Source of the DNA: Clostridia bacterium
GTDB lineage: Bacteria; Bacillota_A; Clostridia; Oscillospirales; CAG-272
Direction: 5' to 3'
DNA length: 20,711 bases
Assembly (NCBI GenBank): GCA_017453335.1
Contig: JAFTKI010000035.1
Location: 1 to 20,711 of the forward strand
Positions 13,646-20,711 of this stretch are shown piece by piece. Below the pieces are notes generated by a model. The model was not told where the DNA came from and searched no databases. It saw nothing but the letters and a program-made list of their open reading frames with translations. Positions within the stretch are counted from its first letter, which is position 1. Every line of letters begins with the position of its first letter. A program made the translations under genes and the position numbers.

Positions 13646-14407
13646 ATGAATCCATATCTGAAACATCTGAACAAGATCGAATTTGTCGTGACCTACGCCT
13701 GCACGGGGCGGTGCAAACACTGTTCCGAGGGGAATCACACCTCTTGCGGTGAGCGGATCGATCCGCAAATTGCCGCGGATGCGGTGCGAAAGATCGCGGC
13801 GGAGTACGATATTAAAACTGTGATGACATTTGGCGGCGAGCCGCTACTGTACCCAGACGCGGTCTATGCAATCATGACAGCCGCTAAGGAGCTGAATATT
13901 CCCAAACGTCAGGTCATTACCAACGGCTATTTTTCAAAGAATGCCGATAAGATTCGTGCGGTCGCAGAGGGACTTGCCGCGTGCGGCGTGAATGATCTTC
14001 TTTTGTCGGTGGATGCCTTCCATCAGGAAACGATTCCGCTTGACATGGTGAAGCGGTTTGCCGCAGAGGCAAAGGGGTGTGGCATCCCGATCCGCCTGCA
14101 GCCTGCGTGGCTCAGGAGTGCGACAGATGACAATCCGTACAACAGTAAAACGCGCGAGATACTCAACAGCTTTGCGGAGATGGCAAGCTCCGTAAACGAG
14201 GGAAACGTCATTTTCCCCGAAGGAAACGCGCTGAAATATCTCGCGGAGTATTTCACGGATGAGCTTCCCGGAAATCCCTACTTGGACGATCCGCGCGACG
14301 TGCGTTGTGTGTCGTTCTCACCTAATGGCGATGTTCTATGTGGAAATGTGTATGAGCGCGATATTATGGAAATTATAAAGGATTATGAACCGAGTATTGT
14401 CATTTAA
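13646..14407 (+). CDS. Radical SAM protein
   Basis: 253 residues from ATG 13646. The frame is open back to 13553, but that extension would translate a 17-bp palindrome and has only a TTG start. The binding site before 13646 is weak (GAAGAA). Cys19-x3-Cys23-x2-Cys26 (CTGRCKHC) is the [4Fe-4S] motif that reduces S-adenosylmethionine, followed by GGEP at 63-66. Near the C terminus RCVSFSPNGDVLCGNVYERD resembles the beginning of an auxiliary cysteine region, but the protein ends about 25 residues later, so it may be shortened at the C terminus. The substrate is unknown; no short peptide precursor gene was identified beside it. Confidence 0.82.
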   Translation: MNPYLKHLNKIEFVVTYACTGRCKHCSEGNHTSCGERIDPQIAADAVRKIAAEYDIKTVMTFGGEPLLYPDAVYAIMTAAKELNIPKRQVITNGYFSKNADKIRAVAEGLAACGVNDLLLSVDAFHQETIPLDMVKRFAAEAKGCGIPIRLQPAWLRSATDDNPYNSKTREILNSFAEMASSVNEGNVIFPEGNALKYLAEYFTDELPGNPYLDDPRDVRCVSFSPNGDVLCGNVYERDIMEIIKDYEPSIVI

Positions 14408-14439
14408 CATTATAAAGAAAATTTATATGGAGGTTTGAT

Positions 14440-14913
14440 ATGGATTCCAATGCTCTCGAAATTGTAAAAAAAGAGAATATAGAAACACTCAATCAAATAT
14501 TAGAAGCATATCGTGGTGCAGAACGAAAAAGCAAAATCATTCTTGAAATTATTTTGGTGATTTGGGCAGCCGCCCTCTATTTTGTATTGTTTGATTTACT
14601 CGGAGGACTATGGGGATTTGTTTTAACGATTGCCGTTATAGCCATAGGTGTTTTGTGTGTCGAAAAATTAGGAATAACGTTTAATAATGCGCCTATGTCG
14701 GATGCAAAGCTTGCATATCGAGCAAGTGTTGCTATGTGGATTCTTATTGAAATCGAAAAGGGAACATATCGTACAGATATAGCTAATGTTATAGGTGTTA
14801 GTAGCGGAAATCATGTAGCTTTGTATAAGAATTTTATCAAACTATATCCCGAGTTTGCAAGTAAATCACTTGAGAAGTTGGCTAAGATTGAAACCACCTA
14901 TAAGGATATGTAG
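14440..14913 (+). CDS. Two-helix membrane protein, family not recognised
   Basis: 157 residues with a strong ATGGAGGT ribosome binding site. A charged N-terminal helix (1-30) precedes two membrane helices (about 33-53 and 56-76, separated by a short LLGGLWG turn), and the rest is soluble and helical, containing a possible helix-turn-helix-like stretch (IEKGTYRTDIANVIGVSSGNH as two pieces around 108-128). Both ends are probably cytosolic. The DNA is visibly AT-richer than its neighbours, as in the next gene 12 bases downstream, which suggests that the two arrived together. I do not recognise a family; a membrane partner or effector of the downstream HEPN-like protein is conceivable. Confidence 0.65.
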   Translation: MDSNALEIVKKENIETLNQILEAYRGAERKSKIILEIILVIWAAALYFVLFDLLGGLWGFVLTIAVIAIGVLCVEKLGITFNNAPMSDAKLAYRASVAMWILIEIEKGTYRTDIANVIGVSSGNHVALYKNFIKLYPEFASKSLEKLAKIETTYKDM

Positions 14914-14925
14914 GCTATAAGAAAA

Positions 14926-15711
14926 ATGGATAATAACAATTTGAAATTAGAAGATGGCTTTTTGGATTTAAAACTAAATGAGGCAATAACTGCATTTAGA
15001 GAAGAACATAAAACTGAATATAGGGTGCTTTTAAGGGTTAAGTCTTTTTTGTATGAAGTACAAGACTGCTTTGTCGGTAAAACGGTTTCCGAGCAGGATA
15101 AGTTTCTTGCGGCTTCCATTGTAGAACTGAACAAACTATTCCAAAGTGCGGTTTTGCTTTATGAAAGAGGGCTTCCTGAAGCCGCTAATATTGTAGTGAG
15201 AAGTATTTTGGAATTATCATTTAAGACAATTGAATTGATAAGAAATGAAAACTTTTTGCAAGAATTGAAAATGGATATTAACACCAATGTATCAAAAACG
15301 CTTCGTAATATTAAAGAAAACGAGCTTTATGATATGGTTTCTCAAACTCGACTTGATGAATTGTTATCGACTTCTCAACAACTGAAAACGCAATATGGTA
15401 ATGGCGATATTAGTGTCAAAAAGCTAACCGAACGTAACAAAATGCCAAGAGAATATATATTATACCGAATGTTTTGCGATTATCCTCATCAATCACTTAA
15501 AGTAATTGATGAAATTATTGATTATACTCCGGACGGTGTGAACTTGAACGGGGATTTGAGGTCGTATGATTTTTCTCATTCAATTTTAATGTTGGTAAGT
15601 ATAACAATGATCTCATTTCCAAAGCTTCTTGAGCATTCGCTGATTGATGAAAAATTGAAAGAACAATTTGAGTTATTGCAGAAGGAATTTGAGGAAATTT
15701 ACACTCCGTAA
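14926..15711 (+). CDS. DUF5677-like, HEPN-type helical protein
   Basis: 261 residues, mostly helical, in AT-rich DNA. The segment GLPEAANIVVRSILELSFK (82-100) resembles the DUF5677 family, which I associate with HEPN-like helical proteins. Two Arg-x(4-6)-His arrangements of the kind used by HEPN ribonucleases are present: Arg181-x6-His188 (RMFCDYPH, at the place where DUF5677 proteins carry a conserved Tyr-Arg...His) and Arg212-x5-His218. HEPN proteins often serve as RNases in toxin-antitoxin or phage defence systems; here this is an inference. The ribosome binding site is weak, so translation may be coupled to the upstream membrane protein gene. Confidence 0.62.
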   Translation: MDNNNLKLEDGFLDLKLNEAITAFREEHKTEYRVLLRVKSFLYEVQDCFVGKTVSEQDKFLAASIVELNKLFQSAVLLYERGLPEAANIVVRSILELSFKTIELIRNENFLQELKMDINTNVSKTLRNIKENELYDMVSQTRLDELLSTSQQLKTQYGNGDISVKKLTERNKMPREYILYRMFCDYPHQSLKVIDEIIDYTPDGVNLNGDLRSYDFSHSILMLVSITMISFPKLLEHSLIDEKLKEQFELLQKEFEEIYTP

Positions 15712-15723
15712 AGGAGAAAAAAT

Positions 15724-16713
15724 ATGACCAACCAAGAAATTTTGAAAATCGCAATGGCGCAATCTGCCGTTGACCTTTGCGCCGAGCCTTCTGATTTTGA
15801 GAAAAGCAAGAACGTGGTCGTCACGTCGCGTGAGAATAATGGCGCGAGGCGGTACTTGAAGCTGCCGTTTTCCTGTCAGCTCGTGTCCTACGGAAACAAC
15901 GTGGTGGCATCGGTGTCGCCCGAATTCCGCGAGATCGCGGAGAATTACATCAACAAATATCCCGTGGAGCATCTGTTTGAAACACCGCATTTGCATGTGC
16001 TCAACGATGCGTTGATGGAAAAAGGGCAGAAGATCTGCTTTATGGCGGAGTATTTTTTGCCGGATATGAATGCTTTGAACCAACGGGCAGTCACGCCCTT
16101 GTTAAAAGTTTGCAACCTCGACTTCTCGCGAGATCCGACCGCCAAAGGCGGCCGCCCTTCGGGTTTCGACTGCGTCCGCCCGTGTCATCCTGAACGGAGC
16201 GTAGCGGAGTCGAACTGCAAAGCAGCGCAGAGCGTAGTGAATGCGGGATCTCGGGCGGACTTCGCTCAAGATGACACGCGAGGGCGGATATGTCGAGATT
16301 TGGATGAAGCAAAGTGCTACGAAATGCGGCTTTTGACGCAGCCCGACTTTGCCGACCTATACCTGCCCGAATGGTCGAACGCTCTTTGCAAGGACAGAAA
16401 GCACCTTGACGTGCTCGGCGTAGGCGCATACGACGGTGACAAGCTCGTCGGACTTGCGGGATGCTCTGCCGATTGCGATACCATGTGGCAGATCGGCATT
16501 GACGTGCTTCCCGCATATCGCAGGCAGGGAATTGCCTCAGCGCTCACCAGCCGTCGTGCCATCGAGATTTTGAACCGCGGAAAAGTGCCGTTTTACTGCG
16601 CCGCCTGGTGTAATATCAGATCTGTCCGCAATGCCATCAAAAGCGGCTTCCGTCCCGCATGGGTGGAAATGACGGCAAAGCCCTGCGAGATGGTGGACGG
16701 GATGAATCAATAA
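15724..16713 (+). CDS. GNAT acetyltransferase interrupted in frame by a repeat
   Basis: 329 residues with a good AAAGGAG site. The N-terminal part (1-118) and the C-terminal part (199-329) look like one continuous GNAT-type protein of about 250 residues, with the acetyl-CoA motif VLPAYRRQGIASAL at 261-274 and a GF turn at 308-309. Between them, residues about 119-198 are translated from repeat DNA: a CHPERSVAES...DFAQDDT stretch that I recognise as the typical translation of a dispersed palindromic repeat. The insert keeps the frame. Whether the protein still folds is unknown; the insert falls at the junction between the N-terminal region and the acetyltransferase domain, where a loop could be tolerated. 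Confidence 0.8.
   Translation: MTNQEILKIAMAQSAVDLCAEPSDFEKSKNVVVTSRENNGARRYLKLPFSCQLVSYGNNVVASVSPEFREIAENYINKYPVEHLFETPHLHVLNDALMEKGQKICFMAEYFLPDMNALNQRAVTPLLKVCNLDFSRDPTAKGGRPSGFDCVRPCHPERSVAESNCKAAQSVVNAGSRADFAQDDTRGRICRDLDEAKCYEMRLLTQPDFADLYLPEWSNALCKDRKHLDVLGVGAYDGDKLVGLAGCSADCDTMWQIGIDVLPAYRRQGIASALTSRRAIEILNRGKVPFYCAAWCNIRSVRNAIKSGFRPAWVEMTAKPCEMVDGMNQ
16081..16317. repeat. Palindromic dispersed-type repeat inserted in a GNAT gene
   Basis: About 237 bases of hairpin-rich, GC-rich DNA; the exact ends cannot be fixed from one copy. The core is an inverted repeat: TCCGCCC plus GTGTCATC (16175-16189) faces GATGACAC (16270-16277) and GGGCGGA (16282-16288). An outer pair CTCGAC (16117-16122) faces GTCGAG (16292-16297). 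Smaller palindromes sit inside the left half (TCTCGCGAGA; CCGCC/GGCGG). The core resembles the TGTCATCCTGA...TCAAGATGACA elements common in many uncultured bacterial genomes. No transposase is encoded, so it would be non-autonomous. No second copy was seen in this window. Confidence 0.78.
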
Positions 16714-16732
16714 GAATTTGACGGGGGTGCCG

Positions 16733-17248
16733 ATGCGAACAAAACGGGTTGTGGTCGTACCTTATGATGAAGCATGGAAAAATGCTTTTGAAGAAATCAA
16801 GACTGAGATTGAAGCTGAAATCGGCGCTTTAATTATCGGCATTGAACATGTCGGAAGCACCTCTGTCGAAGGAATGTCTGCGAAGCCTTGCATTGATATC
16901 GATGTGATTATCAAGGATTATTCGGTATTTGGCGAGATCGTCAGAAAGCTTGGCGCGATTGGATATATCCACGAGGGCGACCTCGGAATCAAGGACAGAG
17001 AAGCATTCAAATATACTGATAAGCCCCATTTGATGTTGCATCATTTATATGTGTGTCCGCAGGATTCGGAAGAATTACGCCGCCATATTACATTCAGAGA
17101 TTTTCTCCGACGCACCCCCGAAGCTGTTCGGAAATACAGCTTGGTAAAAGAAAAAGCCGCCGCGTTATTTCCCGATGAGATAGAGCAGTATATCGCATTC
17201 AAGTCCCCGTGCATTGAAGAACTGTATAAAGAATGCGGTTTGAAATAA
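16733..17248 (+). CDS. GrpB family nucleotidyltransferase-like protein
   Basis: 171 residues from ATG 16733, with GGGGGT ending 5 bases upstream. The frame is open from a TTG at 16718, but the ATG is favoured. The nucleotidyltransferase-like core is clear: EHVGSTSVEG with Gly41-Ser42, then DIDV with Asp55 and Asp57, and the family sequence KPHLMLHHLYV followed by FRDFLRR. GrpB-family proteins belong to the polymerase-beta-type nucleotidyltransferase fold; physiological substrates are poorly known. It starts 19 bases after the repeat-bearing GNAT gene and is co-directional with a run of small accessory enzymes. Confidence 0.9.
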   Translation: MRTKRVVVVPYDEAWKNAFEEIKTEIEAEIGALIIGIEHVGSTSVEGMSAKPCIDIDVIIKDYSVFGEIVRKLGAIGYIHEGDLGIKDREAFKYTDKPHLMLHHLYVCPQDSEELRRHITFRDFLRRTPEAVRKYSLVKEKAAALFPDEIEQYIAFKSPCIEELYKECGLK

Positions 17249-17302
17249 ACAGATTCCAATGACCGAACAGTTTGGAAAATAAGTATTTGACGAGGTGAGG
17301 AA

Positions 17303-17770
17303 ATGCTTGAATTGTATGAACCTCATATCGAGGACTTGTGGTTTAAGGAAAAAATGATGGATGATGAGCAGACGATGGCTTACAATCACGCCTATGGAGG
17401 TACAATCCCGTTTCCAAAAGAAAAATGGATAAATTGGCATCAACGATGGATTACAGACCACAGCGGAAAGCGTTTTTACAGATACATTCAGGATAATGAT
17501 GCTTTCGTTGGTGAGGTAGCATATTATTTTGACGAAGAAAGACAGATTTACATTGCTGATGTCGTTATTTACGCTCCGTATCGTGGAAAAGGATATGGTC
17601 GCAAGGCGTTACAGCTTCTATGCGAAATTGCAAAAGAAAACGGCATAAAGGAACTCTATGATGATATCGCCATTGACAATTCTTCTGTTGAATTATTCCT
17701 CAAATGTGGATTTGAGGAAGTGCTGCGAAGTAACGAGTATATTTTAGTAAAAAAAGAATTGTGGAATTAA
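17303..17770 (+). CDS. GNAT family N-acetyltransferase
   Basis: 155 residues from ATG 17303, with GAGGTGAGG just upstream. The core motif A is VVIYAPYRGKGYGRKAL (87-103), with the Arg/Gly-x-Gly-x-Gly acetyl-CoA loop, followed by AIDNSSVELFLKCGF (123-137), the usual beta4-alpha4 and GF signature. Residues 30-50 (GGTIPFPKEKW...) resemble small single-domain acetyltransferases whose substrate is unknown. The DNA here is AT-richer than in the genes to its right. Cytosolic, no signal peptide. Confidence 0.88.
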   Translation: MLELYEPHIEDLWFKEKMMDDEQTMAYNHAYGGTIPFPKEKWINWHQRWITDHSGKRFYRYIQDNDAFVGEVAYYFDEERQIYIADVVIYAPYRGKGYGRKALQLLCEIAKENGIKELYDDIAIDNSSVELFLKCGFEEVLRSNEYILVKKELWN

Positions 17771-17795
17771 CAAATCTAATTTTCAGAGCAAAACA

Positions 17796-18356
17796 ATGAA
17801 AACAATTTACACAAGTGAGAGAAAAGCATGGCGCGAGTGGCTTGCCGAGCACTTTGAAACGGAAAGTGAGATTTGGTTCGTTTTTCCGATGAAGGAGTCG
17901 GGCGACAAGGCGCTTTCCTACAACGATGCGGTAGAAGAAGCTCTTTGCTTCGGTTGGATCGACAGTACCATTAAGCACATTGATCCCACGCACCGCGCAC
18001 AGCGATTTACACCGAGAAAAAAGGGAAGTCCCTATTCGCGCCCGAACATAGAACGACTGATTTGGCTTGACGAACAAGGGCTGCTTCACCCAAGCATACG
18101 GGAAGGTGTGCTCCCCTTGATTCGTGCGCCGTATGTTTTCCCAACGGATATCATCGATGCCATAAAGAACGATGCCGTTGCGTTTGAAAACTACGAGAAA
18201 TTGTCTGAGCCTTACAAGCGCATTCGTGTCGCTTATATCGATGCGGCAAGAAAACGCCCCGACGAGTTCAAAAAGCGACTTGAAAGCTTTATCAAAAAGA
18301 CGCGCGAAGGGAAATTGATTGTTGGCTACGGTGGAATCGATAAGTATTACGGATAA
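17796..18356 (+). CDS. YdeI/OmpD-associated family protein
   Basis: 186 residues. The family signature is well kept: WREWLAEHFETESEIWFVF (12-30), the ALCFGWIDS element (50-58), and QRFTPRKKGSPYS (69-81), followed by a helical C-terminal half ending in AARKRPDEFKKRLESFIKKT. YdeI/OmdA-like proteins have been linked to bacteriocin or peptide tolerance, but the biochemical role is not settled. The ribosome binding site is weak (CAGAG). It sits 25 bases after the GNAT gene. Confidence 0.88.
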   Translation: MKTIYTSERKAWREWLAEHFETESEIWFVFPMKESGDKALSYNDAVEEALCFGWIDSTIKHIDPTHRAQRFTPRKKGSPYSRPNIERLIWLDEQGLLHPSIREGVLPLIRAPYVFPTDIIDAIKNDAVAFENYEKLSEPYKRIRVAYIDAARKRPDEFKKRLESFIKKTREGKLIVGYGGIDKYYG

Positions 18357-18387
18357 GATGAAAATTACGATTTGAAGGAGTATCGCC

Positions 18388-19038
18388 ATGCTTGAAAAGA
18401 TGGCTGAATTTTTTGAAAATAGATTAAACGGATACGATGAACACATGATGACGGGCATTGAAGCGGCAGACGAGTTCTATCCGTTCACCGCAAGTCTGCT
18501 GCCGACAGCTAAAGGTAGCCGTGTTCTTGATTTAGGCTGTGGTACGGGTTTGGAGCTGGAAAAATATTTTCCGCTCTGTCCGTCAGCAAGGGTGACCGGC
18601 ATTGACCTGTCCGAGGCAATGCTGAATGCGCTGAAAAAGAAATTCACGGATAAGGACATCACGTTGATCGTCGGCTCATATTTCGACGTTCCGCTGGGTG
18701 AGAACGTCTTTGACGCCGCCGTTTCCGTGGAAAGCTTGCACCACTTCACAAAGGACGAAAAGATCCCACTTTATAAGAAACTGCACACCGCGCTGAGGGC
18801 GAACGGCTACTTGATTCTGACCGATTATTTTGCTGCCACCGATGATGAGGAACAGACGCACCGAAATAACCTGAACGCATTGAAAGCGGAGCAGGGAATC
18901 CGCGATGACGAGTTTTATCACTATGATACACCGCTCACCGTACAGCACGAAACCGAAGCACTGCTTGAGGCTGGATTTGCATCGGTTCAAGTGCTGAAAT
19001 CTTGGGGCGCGACATATACGATCAAGGCGGTTAAATGA
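18388..19038 (+). CDS. Class I SAM-dependent methyltransferase
   Basis: 216 residues with a strong GAAGGAG site. The Rossmann-type methyltransferase core is evident: motif [10 protein letters not shown] (46-54), the acidic end of strand 2 at GIDLSEAML, motif II/III around [13 protein letters not shown], and a late strand GYLILTDYF. It should transfer methyl from S-adenosylmethionine to a small molecule. Methyltransferases of this general kind cannot be assigned a substrate from sequence. The upstream frame of the next gene overlaps its stop by 4 bases, but the likelier start of that gene is 32 bases further on. Confidence 0.9.
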   Translation: MLEKMAEFFENRLNGYDEHMMTGIEAADEFYPFTASLLPTAKGSRVLDLGCGTGLELEKYFPLCPSARVTGIDLSEAMLNALKKKFTDKDITLIVGSYFDVPLGENVFDAAVSVESLHHFTKDEKIPLYKKLHTALRANGYLILTDYFAATDDEEQTHRNNLNALKAEQGIRDDEFYHYDTPLTVQHETEALLEAGFASVQVLKSWGATYTIKAVK

Positions 19039-19070
19039 TTTCATTTGATTCAGGTACAGAGGATATTGCT

Positions 19071-19724
19071 ATGATTTTAGAAACAAACCGCCTCATTCTC
19101 CGCTCGTGGTGCGAGAGTGACGCAGAGGATTTATACACATACGCCAGCGACCCCGAGGTGGGTCTGCCTGCCGGATGGCCGCCTCACACAAGCGTGGAGA
19201 ATAGCCGCGAGATTATCCGCACGGTGCTGTCCGCGCCCGATACCTTTGCCGTGTGCCTGAAAGAAGACGGTAAGCCAATCGGCAGCATCGGTTTTCACCG
19301 CAACGACCTTGCCGAAGCGGACGATGAATACGAGCTTGGCTATTGGATCGGCAAGCCGTTCTGGGGGCAGGGACTCATTCCCGAGGCATCGCGCGAGATG
19401 CTTCGTTACGCGTTCGATGATCTCGGTATGAACCGCATCTGGTGCGGCTATTACGATGGCAACGAGAAAAGCCGCCACGTGCAGGAAAAGCTGGGATTCG
19501 TCTATCAGCGCAAGACCGAGGGGATCGAAGTGTCGCTCCTCGGCGAGATCCGCACAGGGCACTCCAATCTCATGACAAAGGAGCGTTGGCAGAAGGTCAA
19601 TCTGTTCCGTCAGCAGAAGAAGTTACTCGACACATTCCTTGACAGCGGCGCGATCTCCCAAGCTCAATACAATAAGAGCTTCGGAGACCTGCGCGACTTG
19701 ATGGAAATGCACGGGGTTGAATAA
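19071..19724 (+). CDS. GNAT acetyltransferase, RimJ/RimL type, with C-terminal helical tail
   Basis: 217 residues from ATG 19071, which has AGAGGAT about 8 bases upstream; an in-frame ATG at 19035 overlaps the previous gene. The RimJ/RimL-like pattern is clear: [10 protein letters not shown] (4-13), GSIGF (71-75), [20 protein letters not shown] (87-106) with the acetyl-CoA loop, then [13 protein letters not shown] (131-143). Residues about 172-217 form an added helical tail ([19 protein letters not shown]...) that is not part of the GNAT fold. The last codons run close to the next gene, whose start follows after 16 bases. Confidence 0.88.
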   Translation: MILETNRLILRSWCESDAEDLYTYASDPEVGLPAGWPPHTSVENSREIIRTVLSAPDTFAVCLKEDGKPIGSIGFHRNDLAEADDEYELGYWIGKPFWGQGLIPEASREMLRYAFDDLGMNRIWCGYYDGNEKSRHVQEKLGFVYQRKTEGIEVSLLGEIRTGHSNLMTKERWQKVNLFRQQKKLLDTFLDSGAISQAQYNKSFGDLRDLMEMHGVE

Positions 19725-19740
19725 ACAAAAAGGTACGAAA

Positions 19741-20409
19741 ATGAAGATTGAAAACAACATTCTGAAGCACTATCTGAAAAACGTATATTTCATCACCGGA
19801 ACTGCATACGCCGGCAAGTCTACAACGGTCAAGATGCTTGCCGAGCGGTACGACATGGTGTGCTGCGGTGAGAATTATCACATGGCGGTCTCCGAGATCG
19901 TGGCAACACCCGAAACGCATCCCGATCTCTGCTACAACAGGAGCCTCACCGATTGGCGCGAATTTGTCACTCGCACGCCCGAGGAATACGAGCGGTGGAT
20001 GTATGCTGTAGGTCGCGAGGCGGCAGAGTTTGAGGTTGCCGAGCTGATCGCCATATCGCAAGACAAGAAGGTGATCGTGGATACAAATATTCCTCTTGAT
20101 GTTCTCAAGGAAATCTCCGATTACAATCACGTCGCAGTCATGCTATCGCCGCAGTCCATGATTGTGGATCGCTTCTTTGACCGCGAGGATCCCGAAAAAC
20201 AGTTTCTTCTCGGCGTGATCGACAGCTGTGATGATCCCTCAGCTGTTATGGACAACTATCGCAAGGGTCTGGAACGTATCAACAGCAAAGAACACTACGA
20301 CGAATACGCAAACAGCGGTTTTTTCACGGTCGTGCGCGAGGAAAACGGCACGGATACGAGAGAGCAGGTTTGCGATATGATCGCCAAGCATTTTGGACTT
20401 ATGGAGTGA
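19741..20409 (+). CDS. P-loop NTPase, small kinase-like protein
   Basis: 222 residues from ATG 19741, with AAAAGG about 8 bases upstream. Walker A is GTAYAGKST (20-28). VIVDTNIP further on could be a Walker B-like strand, followed by MLSPQSMIVDRFFDRED, which looks like a lid region with Arg residues. This is typical of small AAA/kinase-like P-loop proteins annotated without a substrate. It might phosphorylate a nucleotide or small molecule. Co-directional with the flanking genes, with a 4-base gap to the deformylase-like gene. Confidence 0.8.
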   Translation: MKIENNILKHYLKNVYFITGTAYAGKSTTVKMLAERYDMVCCGENYHMAVSEIVATPETHPDLCYNRSLTDWREFVTRTPEEYERWMYAVGREAAEFEVAELIAISQDKKVIVDTNIPLDVLKEISDYNHVAVMLSPQSMIVDRFFDREDPEKQFLLGVIDSCDDPSAVMDNYRKGLERINSKEHYDEYANSGFFTVVREENGTDTREQVCDMIAKHFGLME

Positions 20410-20413
20410 AGAT

Positions 20414-20711
20414 ATGATTAAAGAACTGATGCATGATCCGATATTCCTTGCAGGAAAGTCGGAGGTCGCTACGAAAGAGGATTTGCAGGTTGCACAGGAC
20501 TTGCTTGATACGCTGATGGCGCACAGAGAAACCTGTGTCGGCATGGCAGCGAATATGATCGGCGTGCGTAAGCGCATTATCGCCTTTCTTGACGAGAGCG
20601 GATTAGCTCCGGCTCGCGGTTCATCCGCGAGCAAATATACGGTGATGCTTAACCCTGAAATCATCAATAAGGACGGTGCTTACGACACCGAGGAAGGCTG
20701 TCTGTCGCTTC
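20414..20711 (+). CDS. Peptide-deformylase-like protein (3' end outside window)
   Basis: The frame from ATG 20414 is open to the window edge (99 residues seen); GGAGTGAAG precedes it and overlaps the stop of the previous gene. The motif EGCLSL at 94-99 is deformylase motif 2 with the metal-ligand Cys. Motif 1 reads VGMAANMIG (42-50): the catalytic Gln of GxGxAAxQ is replaced by Met. The HExxH metal motif would lie beyond the window. Residues about 62-73 (SGLAPARGSSAS) fall inside a palindromic insert that interrupts the expected strand between IIAFLD and TVMLNPEI. Function as a deformylase is plausible but not certain because of the Gln change. Confidence 0.8.
   Translation, partial: MIKELMHDPIFLAGKSEVATKEDLQVAQDLLDTLMAHRETCVGMAANMIGVRKRIIAFLDESGLAPARGSSASKYTVMLNPEIINKDGAYDTEEGCLSL
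20612..20632. repeat. Perfect palindrome inside the deformylase-like gene
   Basis: GCTCGCGG (20612-20619) and CCGCGAGC (20625-20632) flank a TTCAT loop. The element is translated in frame as part of an apparent insertion of about 12 residues. It would form a very stable hairpin in the mRNA. Confidence 0.7.

Noticed and set aside
15724..20711. Integron-type gene cassette array
   Set aside because: The gene set is cassette-like, but gaps are very short, differ in sequence, and show no shared attC-like site; no integrase is present in the window.
1..20711. CRISPR array, tRNA or rRNA genes
   Set aside because: No regularly spaced direct repeats were seen, and no cloverleaf or rRNA-like stretch was recognised on either strand by eye.

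Overview
The window looks like chromosomal DNA of an anaerobic, gut-type member of the Clostridia (Firmicutes). This is inferred from the strong AGGAGG-type ribosome binding sites, TTGnnn/TATAAT promoters with 17-bp spacers, the corrinoid methyltransferase gene family set, and the style of the small accessory enzymes. Base composition is moderate, with AT-richer islands. No rRNA, tRNA, CRISPR array, transposase or integrase was seen.

Left edge (1-1405, minus strand): a GNAT acetyltransferase cut by the window edge, and a small five-helix membrane protein that I assign to DUF6512. Divergent region (1406-1733): an orphan intrinsic terminator, then a good promoter reading right.

Core (1734-9738, plus strand, one likely transcript ending at a strong terminator at 9746-9787): a complete but uncharacterised corrinoid-dependent methyl-transfer operon. 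In order it encodes an AraC-type regulator that runs without a stop codon into a corrinoid-binding protein, three divergent UroD-fold putative methyltransferases, a fourth UroD-fold protein with the His-x-Cys...Cys zinc signature of MtaA/MtbA-type methylcobamide:thiol methyltransferases, a cysteine-rich DUF2284 protein, and a RACo/RamA-type ATP-dependent reductive activator with an N-terminal [2Fe-2S] domain. The expected division of labour is: substrate-specific UroD protein(s) demethylate an unknown donor onto the corrinoid protein, the MtaA/MtbA-like protein passes the methyl group to an unknown (probably thiol) acceptor, and the activator, perhaps fed electrons by DUF2284, rescues oxidised Co(II). 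No MttB, MtaB or MtrH-type partner is present, so donor and acceptor are both open.

Middle (9746-14407): a monocistronic CrtC/AttH-like lipocalin-fold protein; a two-gene nucleotide salvage operon (DeoD purine nucleoside phosphorylase with Asn at the position of the catalytic Asp204, plus a UshA-like 5'-nucleotidase lipoprotein); two hairpins; and a small radical SAM protein.

Right (14440-20711): an AT-rich pair (two-helix membrane protein plus a DUF5677/HEPN-like protein), then a co-directional run of small cytosolic enzymes: GNAT, GrpB, GNAT, YdeI/OmpD-associated, SAM methyltransferase, GNAT, P-loop kinase-like protein and a peptide-deformylase-like protein cut by the window end. Two of these genes carry palindromic DNA inserted in frame: about 79 codons of a dispersed-type repeat in the first GNAT gene, and about 12 codons around a perfect 8-bp palindrome in the deformylase-like gene.
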